64,000 nt of DNA from Cryptomeria japonica (GCF_030272615.1 NC_081415.1:373901009-373965008); one strand, 5' to 3'; positions 1-12,384 are shown, numbered from the stretch's first letter. Translations and numbers: made by a program. Notes: generated by a model not told the origin, from the sequence alone.

Positions 1-242
1 TGTCTCTATCATTTTCATAACCCCTGATCCATGGCTTTCGCTGGATCTGTGATGGATCAAATCAGTTCCATGGCTTCCTCTACAGTGGCATCCATATGCT
101 CATTTTACTTATTAACTATAGTGACAAAATTTATTAAATTTTAATTTTGAGAAGAATAAGGATAAACATAATTAAATAAATAAATTATGTAAAAAGGCTA
201 ATTTAATTAAATATTTAATTTAATTATTTTTAGACGTCTACA
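1..242 (-). mobile_element. Probable Tat-type LTR fragment
   Basis: Read on the minus strand, this stretch begins at 242 with TGTAGACGT, the same first bases as the LTR of element B at 43555. Further in it holds a TTTTGTCAC...TAAGYAAAATGA segment that matches the U3 of the solo LTR at 15421-16803. No partner LTR, primer site or polypurine tract is visible and the window edge cuts it, so this is a family assignment by short similarity only. Confidence 0.4.
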
Positions 243-382
243 CTTAGGATCATGATATAGAATGGAGTTGCACTAGCATACTTGATAACTTTCTTGGTTT
301 TAGAGGAGAAGTACAACTACTTCATAATTTTATTGGCTCCTAAGCTACATAAAATAATTTTACCTTCATATTGCAAGTCATC
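243..382. other. Flank of the LINE-like insertion
   Basis: Non-coding AT-rich sequence. Its right end (383-397) is the left copy of the target duplication of the 398-1597 insertion, so it was originally joined directly to the sequence at 1613 onward. I see no other feature. Confidence 0.4.
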
Positions 383-397
383 AACAAGTGCATCATC
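383..397 (+). repeat. Target site duplication, left copy
   Basis: The 15-mer AACAAGTGCATCATC occurs here and again at 1598-1612, with a single 1200-bp insertion between them. A duplication this long with a 3' AATAAAA tail is the signature of target-primed reverse transcription (LINE, SINE or processed copy), not of an LTR element, which would give 5 bp. Confidence 0.75.
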
Positions 398-1597
398 CTA
401 GATTGTTACATTTTTCGAATGAAGCCTTTACTTCCCCCCAGTTTCCCTCCTATGTTTCAATAACTGAGATAGCCCCTTGCTCCATGCCCTCTTCCTTGAC
501 TGGGAAAGATAAGAAACCTACTCATACCAAGGGTAAAGGGAAATCCGTTGCTAAACTCAAGAGAATTATCATTGACAATTCTTCCTCGGATGACTTGGAT
601 GATGAGAAACTTACCCCTGAAGATGAGGGAAGAAGGAGGTCCTGAAGGCTTGTTTCCAAAGGCTCCTCTAAGAAGAAGGATAAAACCCAAAGTGTCTTTG
701 ACTCTGAAGAGGATTGCGCTGAGGGTAGGGAAGGTGGTATTCTTTATGACCTAGCTAGTCAAGAGGCTATTAAGGTCTCTATGCATGGGGTGGATGAGGG
801 TAATTCTAGGCCCCCTATTGGTGTGAAGAATTTGAAGTCTAATGAGGAAACTATTGGCCAAATCATCCTTGTGGACCCTGATGAAATAATGAAAATGGTG
901 AATTCAGACACTTCTGGAGCTCAGACTGTGACTGTTCTTGGGGATGATATGGCTAAGGATGAGGTAACTAACAAGGGTGATAAAGAGAAATGTGGGGATG
1001 TGATTTTTCACAAATAGGTGGAGCACAAGGATGTTCACAGGGATGAGGGAGGGGTTCCTAAGGGGAACCCTACCATGGAATAGATACGGGGCATTAGCAG
1101 TGAAGTTCAGGAGCTTCTAAACCAAATTGATAACATGGGCCTAATACTAGAGGCCAAGGCTCTCAAAGAGGAGATCACATAGATCAAGCATAAGATGGAT
1201 GTTCATGACGAACAGATGGTTAGCATAAACATGTTCTACCTATAGGTGTTCCACAACTCGACGCTAACTCTCTTCCTCTTGCGGGAGCGTATTGTGGTGG
1301 ATGAAGCTGATAAGGATGTGACCCGAGAGCTTTACAAATTCCTGTATGATGACTAGAACAAATTTATTGACATGATTGGGGCCTGCAAGCTGACTCCATA
1401 GGTCTTTTTTCTAGTCTTTTTCTATGGTTGGGGTTGTTCCCTGTGTTTTGCTATTAAACTCTTCCATGGTTTTTGATTTTTGACAGACTACTTTTTAGTG
1501 TTGCTTAAGTGTTGTTTCTAGTGCTGTTATTGTACTATTGATATTTTTTACTATGTAAAGGTTCAACACCTTGGTTTCCATTTCTTTTTCAATAAAA
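398..1597 (+). mobile_element. LINE-like or processed retroposon insertion
   Basis: A 1200-bp insertion bounded by a perfect 15-bp target duplication (383-397 and 1598-1612). The 3' end reads TTTTTCAATAAAA directly against the duplication. It carries one long degenerate plus-strand reading frame and a short 3' non-coding end. No reverse transcriptase or endonuclease is present. It is therefore either a 5'-truncated or non-autonomous LINE, or a processed copy of an mRNA moved in trans. Which family it belongs to cannot be told from the sequence. Confidence 0.6.
400..1401 (+). pseudogene. Degenerate ORF of unknown function in the LINE-like insertion
   Basis: One frame (the frame of position 400) stays readable for about 1 kb, interrupted only by in-frame stops. 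Most of these are TAG where CAG would fit, plus one TGA at 643 where CGA would fit; no frameshift is needed. The product would be hydrophilic: a Lys/Gly-rich stretch, then a Ser/Asp/Glu-rich acidic stretch (about 560-620), a second acidic stretch near 700, and a Glu/Lys-rich helical region (about 1090-1215) that could form a coiled coil. I do not recognise the family. The ATG at 388 lies in the target duplication and so cannot be the original start; an ATG at 484 is possible. Confidence 0.4.
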
Positions 1598-1612
1598 AAC
1601 AAGTGCATCATC
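1598..1612 (+). repeat. Target site duplication, right copy
   Basis: Second copy of the 15-mer found at 383-397; marks the 3' boundary of the LINE-like insertion immediately after its AATAAAA tail. Confidence 0.75.
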
Positions 1613-3500
1613 AAGTTACATTCTACATGCCAACCAACTATGTTATGAATGGGATCACAAAGTAATATATAATAAAATAAATGCATAAATAAAACATAGG
1701 GATAACATAAAACACAAAGACACAAATATACATGGTTCACCCAATATGAGCTACATTTAAAAAGAAATAGCGATCCTTAATTTTATTATCCAATGAAAAA
1801 TGAATTACAATCTTCATAGTGTAAACTATTGCTATGTGCTATATTAAAGCACTCACACTACCTCAAAACTTTTATCCTTCCACATTCCACAACCACTTAT
1901 TTATCAAGTCCTTGTTGGCAATTTACAAATTTGGTTTGCATACCAAACTAACAACTAAATCCTTTTGATTTGAATCCATTTGTTTCCTATGTATGAAAGG
2001 AAAAATATATGTCAAATCTTCCTACAACTATTAATAGATAACACTTGAGTGATCTGCGCTAAGTGCAATAGGTTGAGGTAGATGACTCAATGCATTTTCT
2101 TAATTAACCAACAAAACTCAAATTAAGTAGCCTATTGTCCTAGAGAGGCTCATTTAATTATTGACTAATGACGTATATACTTGGATGATGTTGGACCTAT
2201 ATGGGTAGCCAAGGACTCTCTAAGTCATCTACTAGTTGCATAAAGAGAACTAATTAAATTTAAAAGTTAACTAAAATAGGAGCAATGCAAGAATATAAAC
2301 GTATATGCATAACATTTGCTATAGGTAACTCATAAGTACCTCAAATTTAACTCACAATATAGGCTACTAACATTATGTTGGGTGAAAATTTTGTAAACTG
2401 GTGAAGGGTTACAAAATTTGACTTTCAAGACAGTACATGAGATAATACTTTTGAGAAGGCAAAATACAATTTCTCCTAATTATAAGGGAAGGCCCCCCCT
2501 TTCTATTGCAATTTCTATTTCCCTATTCTACCTGCTAACTTTACACTAATCTAGGATGCCACAACAACTTTGTTCTCTTTTTTCAGAACAAGTTTTATCT
2601 AATTCTCTATTAAGAACATATTTCTTCTTTCAATTTAAACAGCTGAAACTTGCAGTAATATTAAAACTAGGCTAATTAGGAAGTAAAGTGTCCATGAAAG
2701 AACAAAGTCTTCCATTACTTCCCTTTTCTAAAAATAACTTAGGGATGATCCTTATGTATACAGAGAACTCAAAGTTTCTTTTGAATACCTAACTCCTATC
2801 AACCATTGTAACCCAAATGCCAATATATTTCTAGCTCAAAGACTTTCAGATATATTGTAAGACTTTATACTCTAACAAGATAACTTAGTAAAGCACAAAG
2901 ACTTTACCTTCTTATCCACTTAATATAAACTTCAAAGACAATGAACAAAAGCTCAAATAATTTATGATATTATCCACACCAATTTAATATTCTTGAATTC
3001 TCATAACACAAAGTCTACCTTTATAAACTCAAGTTACTCTTTAATATTTTGCAGCAATAACAATACACAACTTAGATCTTTAAAGAACATATAACACAAA
3101 TGATATAAGTACATTTATATGATACTCAAGATTGATTTCAATACAAATTTTGAAAGTCAAACTTGTCTTCTCTTTGATTAAATTTTTCAAATTTACAATA
3201 TGAACACCAAGTCTCACTTTTCTCTTCACTTTAGCAAACTTTTGTTGCATAAAATAATGATGGAAAAGATCCTTATTACAACAAAATCCTTATATATATA
3301 GAGGAGAGGTGCAATGTGAAACTACAAAAGTTACAACTAATTTGTGACCAAGTCAAAACTAGAGACCTATTTGACTTAGAACATGTGTAGTCCTACATGT
3401 GTACAAGAGCATATACAACATGACACTTAAGGTGTTGATTGACATTACAAAATGCCATTGGAAAATCACAAAAATGACTAAGTGTCATTTTCTTCATGCT
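1613..3500 (-). mobile_element. AT-rich region, possible minus-strand LTR
   Basis: No coding frame of note. Read on the minus strand there is a TATA-box-like CTATATATATAAGG at about 3288-3301. About 1.5 kb further on (around 1690-1750) is a GGGTGAACCATGTATATTTGTG segment like the conserved R/U5 motif of many plant copia LTRs. It follows the end of the minus-strand ORF at 3510, as a 3' LTR would. Termini, polypurine tract and a second copy are not visible, so this may be the 3' LTR of element G or an unrelated fragment. Confidence 0.3.
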
Positions 3501-3509
3501 AACTCTCAG

Positions 3510-5019
3510 TTTTAAAATTCTTCAAATTTTTGCAAGATATTCTTCATATGAGCTCCATCAGGTCCCTAGGTATGGCTAGAGATAATCTTAACCCATGTGA
3601 TACCGTCTTCTAAATCAACACAACACATTTTGTCTTTCTTCAGAAGAAAATCTAGAAAGTCTAGAATAAATTGTAGATCAACCAGTTTATTGATAGAGGC
3701 CATTGAGAAGTCCTCTCTATCAATTTCAGTAGTCACCAACAACTTCAATTCCTTAATAATTGCATCCTCATGAAGAACCTTTTGATTTTAATCAAGGAAA
3801 GAACATAGGATCTCAGAGATTTTATCAACAACATCCTTCTTGTTTGCACATTGTTTTTGATCTTTTTGCATGTCCTTAGTAAGGTGCTCTAGAATATTCA
3901 TTTAATGTTGCAGTGGCTCTCATTGCTCAACATATATTTTATGAGAAGAAATAGCACCATTTTGTACAAGATCATCTGAATCAAAGTCTTCAAGCTTCAA
4001 CCATGCCTCAAAATATTTCTCCTGTGCCTCCAATGCTTGGGAGAAGATTTCCATGGTGTTATCCACTTCGATCCTTATGACATCAAAAATATTATCAATA
4101 GTGAAAGTTGAGCTCAGGAGCCATGTACCTTGACTTAGCATCTGATCCATCCATTCTCGCATTGGTCTACTTCGTGACATTGCTTGCTCGGACCTTTTCA
4201 CAACTTGTTCATCTAGTGATGAAGTCACTACCTCAATGGCTTTTGAAAACTTGGTAACCTTAACAAATGGTGAGCTGTTCAATCTATGCCTTTAGTTTAT
4301 CCTTTTTGACCTTGTCTTCATCATACCTAGTAATAAGAGCATCTAAAGTTGATTGAACATCACCTGAAGTAGAATCATGAGTTTGTTTTGTTTAACTCGA
4401 TCCTCTTGATTACATAATATGATTCTTGAATGTAATCAATATCTTTATTAGGAGGAGGAATAGCGATCTTTGCATACTTGGTTCTTGATTTGTCCCCCTT
4501 TACCCTTGACAAGGTTTTGGCTTTCTTGGTAATTTTTAGTTTAGTGGGGACAAGTTGATTAAAATCAAAATCATCAGGTGAAACATCTTATTTCTTCCAC
4601 TTGGGTGTATAAGAGAATAACCATGGTGGCAAGGAGGTATCATCATCATCATCAACTATAGATAAATCTTGAGAAGGGTTTAATGGCTCTTGAAGGATAG
4701 TAGTGACAATAGGTGACATTATGGTGATAATTGGGGGAAGATTTTCAAGGGATGACTCATTGGGTCTAGGACCTGTCTCTATCATAAACCTATCAAAATC
4801 ATCTAACATGGTGGTAGAAACTTCAGACCAAATGGGAAAAGTAGAGAAAACATTCTCAATATCATCATAGGGAGTATCTAGGGCTGACTCACTTGCACTA
4901 TTAGAATAAATGTGAACAACCATGCTAGGAGAAACACATGTGACAACAAAAGGTTTTGACTCAGAAGTAGGAATAAGAGCATGTACCATAGAAGAAGAAG
5001 GAGGTACCTAGGGTAAAGA
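3510..5019 (-). pseudogene. C-terminal part of the extra ORF of element G
   Basis: Minus-strand coding remnant, read from 5019 down to about 3510 in several pieces (4989-4588, 4282-3920, 3748-3566) separated by stops and frameshifts. The pieces are a Pro/Ser/Asp-rich linker with an acidic Asp run, a basic Lys-rich patch (about 4580-4480), then a long Glu/Lys/Leu-rich helical tail. This order (globular N-terminus, low-complexity linker, helical C-terminus) matches the extra ORF of element A at 7800-11020, although the sequences differ. Its N-terminal end appears to be 12749-13142. Element A and a deletion lie between the two, since the middle third expected from the A homologue is missing. No enzymatic motif is visible and the function is unknown. 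Confidence 0.45.
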
Positions 5020-6145
5020 TGTTGGAAAGAGACACTGCATTGATGATCAAATGTTGTCATTTATGGCATCTTGAGTCAGATATCCAGTCCACAGTTCATG
5101 ATTCATCCATTCGGGAAAATTGATTAAGGTCTGGTGAGAAGAACAGGTTATCCGATAGAGTGTACAATGTTTTGGTTGGTAGATCAGTTGTGTTGAGTAT
5201 TTGGTGTCACAGATCTCAAATATGCCTTGTGGATGTGTAATATGCCTTCTTTCAAGTTCATGGTCTTCGGTGTGAATTGAGTAAGTTGGAAGATTCGGTA
5301 GACAATTTACTGGTAGAATAGTATTTTATGGTAGTAACATGTGAAGATTCTTTGTGCGGATCATGCAGAGTGATTTTGGTAGTTGTTTATGTGTTTGAGG
5401 TTTTTGAGCCAACATATGGGAAGTGTGTGGACATATTTTTTTGGTCCACTTAGTTGTTTTTGGATCGAATTGAGCCAACTTGGGTAGCACATTTCATTTG
5501 TGTGTTATGCAATTTTTGGGCCGACATGAAATTGATCTAATTTGATGTTGTGGATATATTAGACTGATTGATTTGATCATTTGGGAGATCGATGGGTGTG
5601 TGTGATGTGTGTATGAGTGAATTTGTGTAGTTTCACATGCACGGTTGGAAGATTGCTGATCTGGTATAATGCAAAATATCAGAAAAGAGTAGAGTAGCAA
5701 AGAAGAGTGTGATTGTGTGTTTTGTGCTTAACAGGAACTATACTCAGGCATTTGTTGATGCTATTAAATAGTTCAAACCTTCTTGTAATCATTTTTAAAC
5801 ATTTTTTAAGGTAGTGAGCCTTTCGGGTTGTAGCCCTTACTTGTAATTGAGCAGTGAACTCTAGGCAGTGTGCCTAAATGCGTCTGCATTCCCCTTATGT
5901 AATATTTTTATACTTCTAACAGAGTATTTTAATATTATGGTTTTTAATCCCACCGTGGTTTTTCCCTTAGCCGGGTTTCCACATAAAAAATCTTGGTGTT
6001 ATGGTGTTGTTGATCTTGGCTTTGTGTTTCTGCACTTTACTTTTCTTGATTTGCATTAAGTGATTGAAAGATCAAGTTATTAAAGTTAAAAATTGTTGAA
6101 CATTGATTCACCCCCTGCTTTCTAAGTGTTCTCTTGATTCCAACA
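5020..6145 (+). repeat. Element A 5' LTR
   Basis: 1126 bp, starting TGTTGGAAAGAG and ending CCAACA, the same length as the copy at 11259-12384. Near the 3' end it carries the CCCACCGTGGTTTTTCCC...GGGTTTCCACATAAA motif typical of the R/U5 region of plant copia LTRs. The last five bases before it are AAAGA; no matching duplication is found on the right because that end has been deleted. ORFs inside it (for example 5868-6059) are not genes. Confidence 0.85.
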
Positions 6146-6147
6146 AT

Positions 6148-6160
6148 TGGTATCAGAGCT
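6148..6160 (+). other. Primer binding site of element A
   Basis: TGGTATCAGAGCT lies two bases after the LTR end and is complementary to the 3' end of plant initiator tRNA-Met. It is repeated, with changes, at 12387-12399 after the second LTR. Confidence 0.85.
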
Positions 6161-6213
6161 AAGTTCCTTAGAAGGAGCCTAACAACTCAAGAAAGATCCG
6201 AGAAGGTGTCTTA

Positions 6214-7373
6214 ATGGATTCCAGTGGTCTTAGACAACAACTAATTATTACACTTGATGATCTTGATCAATGCAAAGCTAAAGTCTAAGAATTGAAAACA
6301 AATCTCAAGGATACTAAAAATTTCATTCAGACATTAAAGGAGCAACTGAGTAGTCCAAGAAAAAGTGAAAGGATCTTTTTGATCAACTTCAGGAGAAAGA
6401 AGATCAAAACATTGATGAAGAAGCCCTAGAGGAAAAGACAGAAGAATGTGACATACTTTCTAGAGCTAATGCACTTTAGAAGAATGAAATGGAATCCATT
6501 GTGATGAAATTGACAAGGGAGATTGAAGAAAGGAAGAAGAATGAGGAAAATCTTTCTCAGTCCTTGAAAGACAAATATGAAGAATTTTGCAGACTTGAGA
6601 ATAAGGATGGATAGTTGATGAGTGACCTTCAAAATGCTAGAGAACATGAGGAAGATCTTGGAAAGAAGGTCCTCCTTCTCAAATATGATCTTGATGTTGC
6701 AAATGAGTACAAGGAGAAGTTCCAAATCAGATGAGCCAGACTAGATGATATGCTTGCAAGTCAAAAGAATCCTAATGGTACTCAAGGTCTTGGATTTAAG
6801 AAAGGTGAAAGGTCCAAGTCATCTCAACAGAAAAACAATCCTTCGGTAAGGCAACCTAATACTCATAAAATCAATGGTTACTGTTTTGTTTGCAATAAAT
6901 TTGGTCATATCGCTAGTCAGTGCAAAAATAGGATAAATAATAATGGTCCATCTTTTACTAGTCAATGTTTCAAATGCAATAAGTATGGGCATAAGGAAAA
7001 TGCATGCAGAAGAGTGATGGATAACTTTTAGAATAGAGGAAATGTTATATGTTATGCATGTGGTAGGTTTGAACATGTTGCTAATCAATTTAGATCAAGA
7101 GGAAACTAGATGTACTTCAGACCTATGCAAGGAAATGTTGTTTGTTATAGTTGCAACAAATTTGGTCACATTGCTAAGTATTGTAGAAGAAAAAATATGA
7201 ATAGGAGAGGTTTGGGAGACAAGAATAAGAATGTAAAGGCAGATGAGAAGGGAAAAGAAAAAGTTGAAGAGATTAACGAGCAAATGAAAAAGACTTGGGT
7301 CAAGAAGAGTGATTTTGAGGTAGGAAATGGGTTCACACTTGATTCCGGTTCTAGAACCTCATTCAACAACTAA
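6214..7373 (+). pseudogene. gag: Element A gag (coiled coil plus four CCHC zinc knuckles)
   Basis: Begins at ATG 6214, soon after the primer site. The first 500 bp encode a Glu/Lys/Leu-rich coiled coil, then a basic linker. Four CX2CX4HX4C-type knuckles follow at about 6882, 6966, 7050 and 7143 (CFVCNKFGHIASQC is the first). The third has lost its last cysteine (Q-F-R in place of the usual C). The globular N-terminal half of a copia gag is missing, so capsid assembly from this protein alone is doubtful. Several in-frame stops and frameshifts (6289, 6478, 7029, 7108) make it a pseudogene. It ends in GFTLDSGSRTSF, a possible remnant of the protease active-site region. Confidence 0.65.
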
Positions 7374-7549
7374 GCTAAGGCATCTAGCCTTGGGGGAAGA
7401 TTTCATGAAAATCTTTCAAATCCCCTGTTTGAGATCTATGCCTGAATTCGACAGGTTACAAAGGTATATATTATAATTGTAGATGTTTATGATGGAATTC
7501 CAGAAGAGTTCGAGCAGTTCTGAAGGTCCTTAAAAGATCTTTATGAAAT

Positions 7550-7800
7550 GCAATATCCAAAAGTATTAGGGTTAAGTGCATTTATTGCAGTGAAAAGTTA
7601 GGTATGTGAAGGATAAAAGGTGAATTAACTATTCAGTTCTCACTTTGCATTCAAAGTAGAAGAGAGGAAGAGCGTAGTAAAGGATAAATAGCAGAGATTC
7701 TGAGCAATATCCAGATTCGATGTGCGATCTTGCATCCGATTGAAAGGTATTTAATAGTGAAATCCCTTTTTAATTGAAGTTTGAAATTTGAATTTGATAA
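7550..7800 (+). other. Leader-like junction between gag and the extra ORF
   Basis: About 250 bp without a frame, purine-rich (GAGAGGAAGAGCG...), ending at ATG 7802. It reads like a 5' untranslated leader rather than eroded pol. It may mark where the downstream ORF was captured with its own leader. No TATA box is obvious. Confidence 0.3.
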
Positions 7801-7801
7801 G

Positions 7802-10800
7802 ATGGCTGCTTCTGGTACTGCAATTCTTTTGGTTGTTGAAATCATTGAGCATGTGCGCCTGAGCTTCAATAATCATCCATTCATTTTGATGGAAGATGAT
7901 CCTAAGAGTGCATTTTCATTAGTGCCCTACATAGTACCGCATATTGAATATATTAGGGTATATACGCATCACCCCATTGATGGATTGGGTAGCTCACAAA
8001 TGCTAAATCTTTACAATAATCAGCTAGCAGACAAGAGTTTGGTATTGAAATCAGAATTTCAAGAATTGGAGAACAAGGGTTTTGCACAATTTTTTAGGTT
8101 TTTGATACTCTATAAACATGAATGGATCCGGTTCATCTTGGGCCGAGTTCATGAAAAATTTATATGGTTGGACAAGCCCCACAAAATCACCAAGACAATC
8201 ATTTAGGTCGTAATAGGATTATGTGCAACCAGAGAATTGTCATCCCTAAAAGATGTAAAGAATGACATCGTGACCAATGTGTCAGGGTCAAAATTTGAGA
8301 AACAAGCAATGACAATCAATGACATCCTGGAGCATAATATCAAGTTTGCATCAATGGTCATTGGGTAAAAAATCTATTATTCTAGAAGAGAAAATTCTAT
8401 TTTCGGTAGTACCATTTACGCCGCATATGAGATGATGAGAGAGAATAAGAAATATGATCTTTTTGAATTGCTCTGAAATGAGCTTATCAAGAATATTAAG
8501 AAGATCAAAGAAAACAAGAAGCATCCTTTCAAGTTTGACACATTGTTTCTATGTCTATTTTTTTCCTTTGTACAAGAGGTTCCGAGTGTTGGTACAGTGC
8601 AATGAGCATTTGATAGACCTGTAGGAGTTCGAATCTGGGAACACCTATACAATTTTGGATACTCTAAGGTTTGGAACAAGAATCTATGTGGTTATTTCAT
8701 GAACTTCTAGAAGGAAATGCATAATAGGGAAAGGATCCCTAAGTCTATTTTAGAGTTATATCAAGGCACCATTTTCTTCATGGTAGATATCGATCAATGT
8801 TTGATGGAAGCTATAGAGCCCCAAATTGTATGGATCATGCCTATGGGATATGAGGTCAAAGAATGAATTTTGGAACTATATGTACAACACGTGTTGAGAA
8901 AACTGATGGACCCCAATGAAGAAAGGTTTGGAACATATAAGGAGAAAATCCTAAGATTACATTAGTACATCAAGAAACCGGTGATTCAGAATCTAAGGTA
9001 AGGAAGGAAGTAGAGGCTCTTGTGGAAAGTATGGAGATATCAAAGGAAGCCATCGAAAAAGATAGAAAGGAAAATATTCTCTCCGTGTAGAAGACTATGA
9101 AGAAGGAATCAAAATTGGAGTGCCCAAGCCTAAGCAAAGGCAAGTCAGAAGAACAACTCCCTCCTCCGGTCCTAGAAAATGAGAAGGCAAGCCTAAATCT
9201 TTAATCAAGCCATCCGATGGTGAAAAGAAGAGGAAGCCAATCAAATTTGTGTTTGTGGATGAAGAAGAGATTGAGTCTTATGAAGTCATGAAGGAAGTGA
9301 AGGCCCAAACTCCAAAAGTCACCAAGATCCAAAAGGAGAAGCGTTTTGGTAGAACAAGATCTGGTAAGAAATCTAAAGCATCTGAGTTTAATGAGGTATT
9401 GAATCAAGGCACATTTACTATTGTTCCTCCTGTAACATTAGATGAGATTATCAATGAGGTAGTAAAGAATGGTAACTTGAAGCCACTATTAGAGTGGTAT
9501 GACAATTTTGATGAATCTGGAAAGAGAACACTAGAAGAGGCTACTATAAAATACCTAAATCTATATAGTAAAGCTCTAATTGAATTAATGATAGTCATAC
9601 CCAAGACACTGTATGATATTTTGGATGCTTGAAGGCAAAAAAATAATAAGGAAGATGAGAGACTGAAGGAATATGTGTTGGTTAACTTATGTTCAATTAT
9701 TGATACAAAGGAGATAGATAGATTGCTTAAACTAGAAAAGAATGAATTCAAGAGTAAGAACAAGGTAAATAAAATCATGTTAGGAAAGATAGATGAAGTT
9801 ACAAAGGAGATTGAAAATATTTTGACAAAATTTTTGTTAGATAATTAGTATGAGGTAAATAAGGCTGAAGGGAAAGAAGAAATTCATCTGGGAGAACATG
9901 ACATGACATCTCAGGTCAATCCGGAAGCTGAGCAAACAATGGATGATAATTTTATCTTGGAAGTCCAGATAGTTGAGCATGTAGAGGTTAGTGTGAAAGA
10001 TGAAGTTGGAAAAGAGGATGCAAGGAAAGAAAAGGAAGGAAAGGACAAGGTTGAGAATCTTGACGATACAAGGCTGTTGCAGTTGACCCTTTGGTTACTA
10101 ATAAGAAAAAGAAAAAGAAAATTGAGGTCAAGGTTGAAGTCAAGTTTGAGGCAAAAGACACTGCTGAGATAGTAAAAGGAAAACAAGTAATTAATGATCC
10201 AGAGTTCATTCAAGGTCCAATTAACCTTGCCTCTCTATCCCCAATTCAAAAGCTTCAACTTGCATCATTTGCACAAGCCAAAGATAGTGAGGATATTTTG
10301 AAATCTCATACAGAGGATAGTATGTTTCGAGCCCTAGCAACCAGTGCTTTTGAAAAGTTGATGCCCTCATTCAAAAATGACACTTTAGATACTCCATCCG
10401 AGCAATTAAAGGGTTTGATTAATTTTGTAGATAAACATTTTGAGTCTTTTGAAAAGTCAGTTCAAGAGAAAGTCCAAAATGAATTTAATCCAAAGAGGAT
10501 TCAAAATTTGAAAAGTATGATCACCAAAGATAGAGCTACATTAGGAGAGTGTGTGAAGAGCATGTACGATGCATTGTCTGAAGGTGGGAATTTGTATAAA
10601 TCATGTCTATCCTTGAACAAGTTCATTGCAAATATTGAGAAGAAGTCTAAGGTGCATGAGAATGAGATTGAACGCATATAGCTAGTTGATTCCCTAACAA
10701 CATCATTGAGTAGTCATGAGAATCAGGTAATATCTATACTTGAGAAAATTAGAAGCTTGAACCATGACCAAGAGAGAATAATTGGGAGAGTTGGTGAAAC

Positions 10801-11020
10801 TAGAAGTCTCATTAGTCCTAAGCTGGATATTATGCTGAGTGCTCTCAAAGATACTCAAGATGCTTTGGCCAGCGATGATTCGAATGATGTAAATACAACA
10901 GACACACAAGATTATTTTCTTAGTGGGTTGATAACCCCGTTGGAGAATCTACAGAAAGGCTGGGATATCCACTTGGACTCATTGAAGAATCTTTATGTTG
11001 GTATCTTCAAATTTTTGTGA
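7802..11020 (+). pseudogene. Element A extra ORF (unknown function)
   Basis: A readable frame set runs from ATG 7802 to 11020, broken by stops (for example 8204, 8476, 8876, 9630, 9847) and some frameshifts; the best pieces are 7802-8206, 9249-9632 and 10091-10681. The N-terminal third is globular, with many aromatic residues (about 7850-8990). A Lys/Glu-rich, basic linker follows (9000-10170), and then a long helical, coiled-coil-like C-terminus (10200-11020). No protease, integrase or RT motif (no YVDD or LDSGC) occurs. Additional ORFs in this position, sense to gag and just before the 3' LTR, are known from several plant LTR lineages. I do not recognise this one. Its layout resembles the broken ORF of element G. 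Confidence 0.5.
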
Positions 11021-11246
11021 GTGTATAAGGACTCTGTGTACATAAGTAAATAATTTTTTTGATTTTCTAAAACCATACCTTTTCCATTGATGTCAAAGGG
11101 GAAGAATAGATGAGTAAAAAGTGTTGATCTTAGGGGGATAACTTTGATTCTTTGGAGTCCAACAGTAAGATTCTTGTTACAGTGTATATATTTTGGTTTT
11201 GGTCCAACACTTTAGTCATTTTTCACCAAGTGTTTCCATCAATGCC

Positions 11247-11258
11247 AAAGGGGGAGAT
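11247..11258 (+). other. Element A polypurine tract
   Basis: AAAGGGGGAGAT lies directly before the TG of the second LTR, the usual place for the plus-strand primer. An equivalent tract, on the other strand, precedes the D LTR at 21104-21117. Confidence 0.8.
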
Positions 11259-12384
11259 TGTCGGCAAGAGACACTGCATTGATGATCAAATGTTGTCATT
11301 GATGGAAACTTGAGTCAAATATCTAGTCTATAGTTCATGATTCATTCATTTTGGAAGATTGATTGAGGTCTAGTGAGGCCTGGTGAGAAGAACAGGTTAT
11401 CCAATAGAGTGTACAATGTTTTGGTTGGGAGATCATTTGTGTTGAGTATTTGGTGTCTCAGATCTTGGAGATGCATTATGGCTTTGTAATATGCCTTATT
11501 TCCGGTTCATGGTCCCTGGTGTCATGAATTGCGTAAGTTGGAAGATCCGGTAGACAATTTTATGGTAGAACAATGTTTTGCGGTGGTAACGTGTGAAGAA
11601 TATTTGTGCAGATCATGTAGAATGATTTTAGCGGTTGTTTGTGTGTTCAAGGTTATTGAACCAACATATGGGAAGTGTGTGGACATCTTGTTTTTGTCTG
11701 CTTAGTTGTTTTTCGATCGGATTGAGCCGACTTGGGTAACATGTTTTATTTGTGTGTTATGTGGTTTTTGGGCCGACATGGAATTGATCTAATTTGATGT
11801 TGTAGATATATTAAATTGATTGATTTGATCATTTGGGAGATAGATGGTTGTGTGAGGTGTGTATGAGTGATTGTGTGTAGTTTCACATGCATGGTTGGAA
11901 TATTGGTTCTTCGGTATAGTGCAAAATATTAGAACAGAGCAGAGCAAAGTATGATTGTGTGTTTTATGCTTAGCCAGAACTATATTCAGACATTTGTTGA
12001 TGCTATTAAATAGTTCAAACCTTCTTGTAATAATTTGTAAACATTTTGTAAGGTAGTGAGCCTTCTGGATTGTAGCCCTTACTTGTAATTGAGTAGTGAG
12101 CTCTAGGCAGTGTGTCTTAATGCATTTGCATTCCCCTTATGTAATATTTTTATACTTCTAATAGAGTATATTAATATTGTGGGTTTGAATCCCACCATGA
12201 TTTTTCCCTTAACCAGGTTTCCACATAAAATATCTTTGTGTTATGGTGTTGTTGATCTTGGCTTTGTGTTTCTGCACTTTACTTTTCTTCATTTTCATTA
12301 AGTGGTTGAAAGATCAGGATATTAAAGTTAAAAATTGCTGAACATTGATTCACCCCCCCTCTCAGTGTTCTCTTGATTCCAACA
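11259..12384 (+). repeat. Element A second LTR
   Basis: 1126 bp, TGTCGGCAAGAG...CCAACA, homologous throughout to 5020-6145. Unlike a normal 3' LTR it is followed by a primer site and the start of gag, so here it joins two internal regions. The ORF at 12110-12301 is the same shadow as the one at 5868 in the other copy. Confidence 0.85.

Noticed and set aside
5494-6059. ORFs inside the A LTR on both strands
   Set aside because: 5868-6059 recurs at 12110-12301 only because the LTR is duplicated; no coding constraint is visible.
6148-6160. tRNA gene fragment (initiator Met)
   Set aside because: Only the acceptor-end complement is present, at the LTR edge: a primer binding site.
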